Of a stretch of 64,000 nt of DNA, positions 58,730 through 64,000 are shown one piece after another. Every line of letters starts with the position of its first letter. Within the stretch, counting starts at the first letter, position 1. The DNA is from Leeuwenhoekiella aequorea. Its GTDB lineage: Bacteria > Bacteroidota > Bacteroidia > Flavobacteriales > Flavobacteriaceae. Location of the stretch: contig NZ_QOVM01000003.1 in the NCBI RefSeq assembly GCF_004104375.1, forward strand, positions 248,001-312,000, given 5' to 3'. The position numbers and the translations under genes were made by a program. The notes under the pieces were generated by a model. It had not been told where the DNA came from. It saw only the letters and a program-made list of their open reading frames with translations, and did no database searches.

Positions 58730-60862
58730 TTAAGCGTTAGCAATTCCTTTTGCCGCTGCAATAACTTCCTGCGATACGTTCGCTGGAGTTTCTGCATAGT
58801 GTGAAAATTCCATAGTAGAAGTTGCACGACCTGAAGATAAAGTACGTAATGTAGTTACATAACCAAACATCTCTGATAATGGCACTGTTGCTTTCACAAC
58901 TTTTGCACCAGCACGGTCACCCATACTTGTCATTTGACCACGACGTCTGTTAAGATCTCCTACAATATCACCCATATTCTCTTCTGGAGTAATAACTTCA
59001 ACCTTCATGATTGGCTCAAGAACTACAGCTCCAGCAGCTTTAGCAGAAGATTTAAATCCTAATTTAGCTGCAAGTTCAAAAGATAATGCATCTGAATCCA
59101 CTGGATGGAAAGAACCATCCTTAAGTGTAACCTTCATCGCATCAACCTCAAATCCTGCTAAAGGACCATTAACCATAGCGGCTTTAAATCCTTTTTCTAC
59201 TGAAGGAATATATTCTTTAGGAACGTTACCACCTTTAACAGCGTTAACAAACTCTAAACCAACTTTACCTTCTTCAGCAGGTTCCAATGTAAATACAATG
59301 TCAGCAAATTTACCACGACCACCAGATTGCTTTTTGTAAACCTCTCTATGATCAGCAGATCTTGTAATAGCCTCCTTATATTCAACTTGTGGTTGACCTT
59401 GATTAACCTCCACTTTAAATTCACGTCTAAGACGATCAACAATAATATCCAAGTGAAGCTCACCCATACCAGATATAATTGTTTGACCAGAAGCCTCATC
59501 AGTACGCACCTGGAAAGTTGGATCCTCTTCAGCAAGCTTAGATAAAGCCATACCTAATTTATCAACGTCTGCTTTAGTTTTAGGCTCCACAGCAATACCA
59601 ATAACCGGATCTGGGAAGTCCATACTTTCTAAAACAATAGGATGCTTTTCTGATGTTAATGTATCACCAGTTTTAATATCCTTAAAACCAACAGCTGCAC
59701 CTATATCTCCCGCTTCGATAAAATCAATTGCATTTTGCTTATTAGCATGCATTTGATAAATACGAGAAATACGCTCTTTATTTCCAGAACGATTATTCAA
59801 CACATAAGAACCCGCGTCTAAGCGACCAGAATATGCACGGAAAAAAGCTAAACGCCCAACGAATGGATCTGTTGCAATTTTAAATGCTAATGCTGCAAAC
59901 GGCTCAGTAACATCTGGCTTACGCCATTCTTCTTTTTCTGTATCTGGGTTTGTACCCTTAATACCTTCTTTATCAACTGGAGAAGGTAAATAACGACATA
60001 CAGCATCTAATAAGAACTGAACACCTTTATTTTTAAAAGCAGAACCACAAATCATTGGAATGATAGACATATCCATTACAGCAGCACGAAGCGCAGCATG
60101 CACTTCATCTTCAGTAATAGAATCCTCATCCTCCATATATTTCTCAAGTAAGTTCTCATCATAAGCAGCAACCTCTTCGATTAGCATACCACGATACATT
60201 CTTACTTCTTCTTTCATTTCTTCAGGAATAGGCACAACATCAAATGTCGCTCCTTGAGTTTCATCATGCCATACTACAGCACGATTTTTAACAAGGTCTA
60301 TAATCCCTCTAAAATCAGCTTCATCACCAATAGGTAAAACGATAGGCACAGCATTTGAACCTAACATTTCTTTTACTTGCTTACAAACTTCAAGAAAATT
60401 AGAACCTTGACGGTCCATTTTATTCACAAAGCCCATACGAGGCACCTTATAATTATCAGCAAGTCTCCAGTTAGTCTCAGATTGAGGCTCAACACCATCA
60501 ACCGCGCTAAACAAGAATACTAGACCATCAAGAACACGCAATGAACGGTTAACCTCTACCGTAAAATCTACGTGGCCAGGAGTGTCAATAATATTAAAGT
60601 GATAATCTTTTGAATCTGGTAACGGCTGAGCGTTTTCCATTGGGAACTTCCAAGAACAAGTCGTTGCAGCAGATGTGATAGTAATACCACGCTCCTGCTC
60701 CTGCTCCATCCAGTCCATAGTCGCAGCACCATCATGCACCTCGCCTATTTTATGGCTAACACCAGTATAATAAAGTATACGCTCAGTTGTTGTAGTTTTA
60801 CCCGCATCAATATGAGCCGCAATACCTATGTTTCTTGTATATTTTAAATCTCTTTGTGCCAT
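58730..60862 (-). CDS. fusA: Elongation factor G
   Basis: 710 residues. GTPase of translocation. G domain with P-loop [19 protein letters not shown] (about 15-33), switch region [27 protein letters not shown] and [11 protein letters not shown]; then domains II-V, with [19 protein letters not shown] (domain IV start) and [20 protein letters not shown] (domain V). It lies between rpsG and rpsJ; a tuf gene, often next in other bacteria, is absent. Confidence 0.98.
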   Translation of the reverse strand: MAQRDLKYTRNIGIAAHIDAGKTTTTERILYYTGVSHKIGEVHDGAATMDWMEQEQERGITITSAATTCSWKFPMENAQPLPDSKDYHFNIIDTPGHVDFTVEVNRSLRVLDGLVFLFSAVDGVEPQSETNWRLADNYKVPRMGFVNKMDRQGSNFLEVCKQVKEMLGSNAVPIVLPIGDEADFRGIIDLVKNRAVVWHDETQGATFDVVPIPEEMKEEVRMYRGMLIEEVAAYDENLLEKYMEDEDSITEDEVHAALRAAVMDMSIIPMICGSAFKNKGVQFLLDAVCRYLPSPVDKEGIKGTNPDTEKEEWRKPDVTEPFAALAFKIATDPFVGRLAFFRAYSGRLDAGSYVLNNRSGNKERISRIYQMHANKQNAIDFIEAGDIGAAVGFKDIKTGDTLTSEKHPIVLESMDFPDPVIGIAVEPKTKADVDKLGMALSKLAEEDPTFQVRTDEASGQTIISGMGELHLDIIVDRLRREFKVEVNQGQPQVEYKEAITRSADHREVYKKQSGGRGKFADIVFTLEPAEEGKVGLEFVNAVKGGNVPKEYIPSVEKGFKAAMVNGPLAGFEVDAMKVTLKDGSFHPVDSDALSFELAAKLGFKSSAKAAGAVVLEPIMKVEVITPEENMGDIVGDLNRRRGQMTSMGDRAGAKVVKATVPLSEMFGYVTTLRTLSSGRATSTMEFSHYAETPANVSQEVIAAAKGIANA

Positions 60863-60868
60863 TTTATT

Positions 60869-61345
60869 TTAGAATCTAAAGTGAGAGAATGCTTTATTTG
60901 CTTCCGCCATCTTATGAGTATCTGTACGCTTTTTAACAGCAGCACCTTCTTCTTTAGCAGCAGCTAATACTTCTGCAGCTAATTTAGAAGCCATCGATTT
61001 TTCGTTACGCTTACGCGAATAACTAATCAACCACTTCATCGCAGTAGATATCTTGCGATCTGGTCTAATTTGCATTGGTATTTGAAATGTAGCTCCACCT
61101 ACTCTACGACTACGTACTTCTACGTGAGGCATAACGTTAGATAATGCATCTTTCCAAACTTCCAAAGCAGTTTTCTCTTCGTTGTTTTTCTTTTCTTCTA
61201 CGATATCCATTGCATCGTAAAAGATTTTAAAAGCTACCGATTTCTTACCATCCCACATCATCATGTTTACAAAACGCGTAACAAGTTGATCGTTAAATCT
61301 TGGATCTGGTAAAAGAGGTCTCTTTTTGGCCTGTCTTTTTCTCAT
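60869..61345 (-). CDS. rpsG: 30S ribosomal protein S7
   Basis: 158 residues: [60 protein letters not shown]. Nucleates the 30S head. 25 nt after rpsL, 6 nt before fusA. Confidence 0.98.
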   Translation of the reverse strand: MRKRQAKKRPLLPDPRFNDQLVTRFVNMMMWDGKKSVAFKIFYDAMDIVEEKKNNEEKTALEVWKDALSNVMPHVEVRSRRVGGATFQIPMQIRPDRKISTAMKWLISYSRKRNEKSMASKLAAEVLAAAKEEGAAVKKRTDTHKMAEANKAFSHFRF

Positions 61346-61370
61346 TTCTTCTCTTTAAAAGTGTTGATAA

Positions 61371-61745
61371 TTACTTCTTCGGGCGTTTTGCACCATATTT
61401 AGAACGACGTTGTAGTCTACCCTGAACACCTGCTGTGTCCAATGCACCACGTACAATGTGATATCTAACTCCTGGCAAATCTTTCACCCTTCCACCTCTA
61501 ACCAATACTATCGAGTGCTCTTGTAAATTGTGACCCTCACCACCAATGTATGCATTCACCTCTTTACCGTTAGTTAATCTAACACGCGCTACTTTACGCA
61601 TTGCTGAGTTAGGTTTTTTAGGTGTAGTGGTATACACACGGGTACAAACCCCGCGGCGTTGTGGGCACGAATCTAAAGCAGCCGATTTACTCTTCTTAGT
61701 TATTTTGGCTCTTCCTTTTCGTACTAATTGTGAAATTGTTGGCAT
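61371..61745 (-). CDS. rpsL: 30S ribosomal protein S12
   Basis: 124 residues: [77 protein letters not shown]. Both lysines that are changed in streptomycin-resistant mutants (the KKPN and RVKDLPG segments) are wild type here. First gene of the long minus-strand ribosomal locus, 53 nt downstream of its -7 element. Confidence 0.98.
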   Translation of the reverse strand: MPTISQLVRKGRAKITKKSKSAALDSCPQRRGVCTRVYTTTPKKPNSAMRKVARVRLTNGKEVNAYIGGEGHNLQEHSIVLVRGGRVKDLPGVRYHIVRGALDTAGVQGRLQRRSKYGAKRPKK

Positions 61746-61798
61746 AATTTCCTTTACCTAATTATAGTTAATCTAATTGCCCCTCTTCTAAGGGCTTG

Positions 61799-61828
61799 CA
61801 AAGGTATAAAATAAATTGAGTAATTCAA
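61799..61828 (-). promoter_or_regulatory. Promoter of the rpsL-rplQ ribosomal locus
   Basis: On the minus strand TTG (61826-61828), 19 nt, TACCTTTG (61799-61806): the best-spaced Bacteroidota promoter in the window. The leader begins with a short GCCC/GGGC hairpin (61779-61795). Confidence 0.82.
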
Positions 61829-61924
61829 GCTATAATTCATTAATTTTCAAAGGTATTTAGCTAATACACCAAAATCACTATTAAACAAACTATAGATTTT
61901 AATCTTAATCTAGATTCTTACTAA

Positions 61925-63607
61925 TTGAATACTCAAAAAATACTCTTTAACTTTCTATTAATCATTTATTTGATTATCCCATCTCATAGCTTTAGTCAAA
62001 AGATAGTAGTTACTGTAGAAACATTGAATACAAACCAAGACAGCATTGCATCCATATATTTTCCACAGCGAATATTTGAATCGTTAGCTCAACTTGATAT
62101 CGCCATTAGCAACACCACCACCAAAATGGAGGAATCCGGGTATTTCAGTCACATCATTAAATTAGATAAAGATTATTCAGCTTTCAGCAAAAGAAATTTA
62201 AATTTCAATAGCGGTCCACAATCAAAACAAATTACCATACATATTAATGACAGTATCGCAAAAGAGTTTCTACATCAAAAAAAAATTCCTATTAACAATG
62301 ACCAGCTAATAATAAATACGGAAGATGCAAGAAAATTGCTTACAGATTTAAGCGAGCACGAAGCAAGACATGCTAGACCTACAACCGTATTTCAGTTGAG
62401 AAATCTAAAAATAGTAAACGATGAACTCTCAGCCATTTTAACTGTAATTCGCAATAGCAGGCCTAAAGCAACAAAAGTGAAAATTGTTGGCTATCCAAAA
62501 TTTCCTATTTCCTACACTACTCACTACTTAAAAATTAATCAACGAGCAGACAAGAAATACCTGAACGACATATCTAAAAATTTTCAACAATTACCTTTTG
62601 TGGCAAAAACTAAAGATTCTGATATATTAATAACCGAAGAATCAAAAATACTCTATTTATATGGTCAAAAAGCCAAGTCTAATTCTTTTGAAGGATACTT
62701 AGGTTTTGGTAATATTAATAACAGTAGTAAATTCGGGATTAATGGAAATTTAGATTTACAATTATTAAATAACTTTAATTATGGGGAATCTCTAAACCTT
62801 CTTTACAGAGGAGATGGAAATGACCAGCAGAACCTAAACCTCTCCACACACTTACCTTATGTATTTAAATCCCCTATCACAATTGAAGCCTCGCTAAACT
62901 TATTTAGAAAAGATTCTACCTTTTCAACTTCAAGCCAGACGATCGCCTTGCAATATGGACTTAATAGCAAAACACAAATTAATATAACCGCCGGATTTGA
63001 AGAATCAACGCTTTTAAAGTTAACTGCAAACGATCTACTTTCTAACTACAATAAAAAGAAGATTGGATTTGGGATTAACTATAAAACCATCAGCGATTCA
63101 GAAAGCGTTTTTAAATCATCATTCAAATTAAGCGCCTTACAACGTAATTCTAGTGAACTAAACACAAAAGTTAATCAAATTAAATTTGCAATAGACGCAT
63201 CAGTCGTCACCTCTAATCTGAAAACCCATCAATTCTATTTAAATGGTATAATAAGAGCATTAGAATCTCAAAATTATTTTGAAAATGAATTGTTCCGATT
63301 TGGAGGCAATAAAAGCATTAGAGGTTTTAAGGAAAATCAGCTATTTGCTTCAAGCTATTTTTTAATGCGTACAGAATACAGATTTAAGCCTGCACAAAAC
63401 CTTTTTCTAAATACGATAACTGATGCAGCATATACCTTTTCTCCAAATCTAGAAAATCCGCTGTTTTTATATAGTTTCGGACTAGGCAGTGGCATACAGA
63501 CCAAGTCAGGCTTATTATTAATTAATATAGCCAACGGTATTTCTAAAAATACCACCATTCAATTTTCTAACACTATAATTCATATAGGTATTTCAACAGA
63601 ATTTTGA
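61925..63607 (+). CDS. Omp85/BamA-like outer membrane protein
   Basis: 560 residues starting at TTG (61925); an in-frame TAA directly precedes it and no early ATG exists. Signal peptide ends near HSFSQ (25). The second half forms a 16-strand-type barrel with the Omp85 hallmark in FRFGGNKSIRGFKENQLFAS followed by SYFLMRTEYRF, and the chain ends in IGISTEF with a terminal Phe. The N-terminal 230 residues would hold POTRA-like modules (for example KATKVKIVGYPKFPISYTTH), but only weakly. Probably a TamA/ShlB-like assembly or secretion factor; cargo unknown. It is divergent from rpsL. Confidence 0.8.
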   Translation: MNTQKILFNFLLIIYLIIPSHSFSQKIVVTVETLNTNQDSIASIYFPQRIFESLAQLDIAISNTTTKMEESGYFSHIIKLDKDYSAFSKRNLNFNSGPQSKQITIHINDSIAKEFLHQKKIPINNDQLIINTEDARKLLTDLSEHEARHARPTTVFQLRNLKIVNDELSAILTVIRNSRPKATKVKIVGYPKFPISYTTHYLKINQRADKKYLNDISKNFQQLPFVAKTKDSDILITEESKILYLYGQKAKSNSFEGYLGFGNINNSSKFGINGNLDLQLLNNFNYGESLNLLYRGDGNDQQNLNLSTHLPYVFKSPITIEASLNLFRKDSTFSTSSQTIALQYGLNSKTQINITAGFEESTLLKLTANDLLSNYNKKKIGFGINYKTISDSESVFKSSFKLSALQRNSSELNTKVNQIKFAIDASVVTSNLKTHQFYLNGIIRALESQNYFENELFRFGGNKSIRGFKENQLFASSYFLMRTEYRFKPAQNLFLNTITDAAYTFSPNLENPLFLYSFGLGSGIQTKSGLLLINIANGISKNTTIQFSNTIIHIGISTEF

Positions 63608-63916
63608 AAAAATACCCTCTCCTTCAAAATAAACTACATCGCTTAAAAAAATCTTAAAAATCTTAATTTTACAATCCCTAACATACAAACCACAATTAAC
63701 AATATTGATAATTATGAATATTACTTAACATTAAATTTAAGGCATAATGTTTTTTAACAAATATTTCTCAGTAATATCACACAAAGGCTACACATATTTG
63801 ATTTAACACCCAATTAATATTTATTAACTAAATTTTTTAATTTTTTTAACACAATAATTGTTTTCTATGTTTTTTTTGATGACATTTAGCTTGGCTAATT
63901 CAAATAAATATTAAAT
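63608..63916. other. 309-nt AT-rich intergenic region
   Basis: No ORF. Several T and A runs, and a weak 8-bp inverted repeat ATTTTGAA / TTCAAAAT (63601-63608 with 63623-63630) overlapping the stop of the Omp85 gene. No clean TAnnTTTG is found before the SusC-like start. I see nothing else in it. Confidence 0.5.
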
Positions 63917-64000
63917 ATGAAAACAAAATTACAAGGTTTTTTGACACTGCTAATTGTGTTAACGATGCAAATAACATTTGCACAATCCAAAACTGTTACA
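63917..64000 (+). CDS. N-terminus of a probable SusC/RagA TonB-linked outer membrane protein (partial)
   Basis: 28 codons from ATG at 63917 to the window edge. A basic n-region (MKTKLQG), a hydrophobic core (FLTLLIVLTMQITF) and a cleavage site FAQ, then SKTVT. This is the usual opening of SusC/RagA receptors, whose mature part begins with a carboxypeptidase-like domain of the type KTVTGTV. The rest lies outside the window, so the identity is inferred from the signal peptide and five residues. Confidence 0.6.
   Translation, partial: MKTKLQGFLTLLIVLTMQITFAQSKTVT

Noticed and set aside
59007-59339. 110-codon + strand ORF in fusA
   Set aside because: Antisense to EF-G domain IV; open only by chance from codon bias.

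Overview
The window is about 64 kb of low-GC chromosome from a member of the Bacteroidota, most likely a marine-type Flavobacteriaceae. The sequence evidence is a recurring Bacteroidota sigma-70 promoter element (TAnnTTTG, in some cases with an upstream TTG or TTTG about 17-20 nt away), almost no Shine-Dalgarno sequences, a fused SecDF, an OmpP1/FadL porin, an ECF sigma / FecR / TonB-receptor cluster, a SusC-like signal sequence at the right edge, and a str-S10-spc-alpha ribosomal locus without tuf. I found no rRNA, tRNA, CRISPR array, insertion sequence or prophage. Nearly everything is vertically inherited core genome.

Left part, 1-6700 (+ strand): the tail of a Ser/Arg/Gly-rich protein, an OmpP1/FadL outer membrane protein, then a compact run folE-cysS-yidD-lgt-DUF192 lipoprotein-glsA ending in a bidirectional terminator. 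6700-16300 (- strand): secDF, mdh, a DUF6588 protein, gyrB and asnB, each with its own promoter and/or terminator hairpin. 16500-25300: mixed accessory and housekeeping genes: a DUF2911 protein, queE (- strand), a stand-alone HerA-like ATPase followed by a lipoprotein and a cupin, a small membrane protein, an alpha/beta hydrolase, rluF, a small Rho-N-like protein, a VOC protein, an AI-2E family permease and a polyphosphate glucokinase. 25300-27700 (-): folD and ffh.

27800-33050 holds the least understood locus: a secreted lipoprotein with two Cys-bounded repeats, divergent from an ECF sigma factor, its FecR-type anti-sigma factor and a TonB-dependent receptor with an N-terminal STN-like domain. 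This is the layout of a trans-envelope surface-signalling system, and its ligand is unknown. It is followed by argS (-), an orphan 143-residue protein, a Rossmann-fold/DUF2867 protein and a BCCT transporter (+), then ctlX, a DDAH-family hydrolase, gltA, eno and carA (-).

44600-61800 (-) is one long ribosomal protein locus reading rpsL-rpsG-fusA-rpsJ, a 167-nt gap with hairpins, then rplC through rplQ, including secY, infA, rpoA and a 38-codon rpmJ. A well-formed promoter sits upstream of rpsL and a terminator follows rplQ. The right edge carries an Omp85-like outer membrane protein and the first 28 codons of a probable SusC/RagA receptor.

I do not see a clearly new defence, secretion or mobile system. 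The items most worth a second look are the sigma/FecR/receptor/repeat-lipoprotein locus, a promoter embedded in a terminator before the hydrolase gene, a queE transcript that looks leaderless, two tail-to-tail gene pairs with 1-2 nt between stops and no terminator, and the structured gap between rpsJ and rplC.
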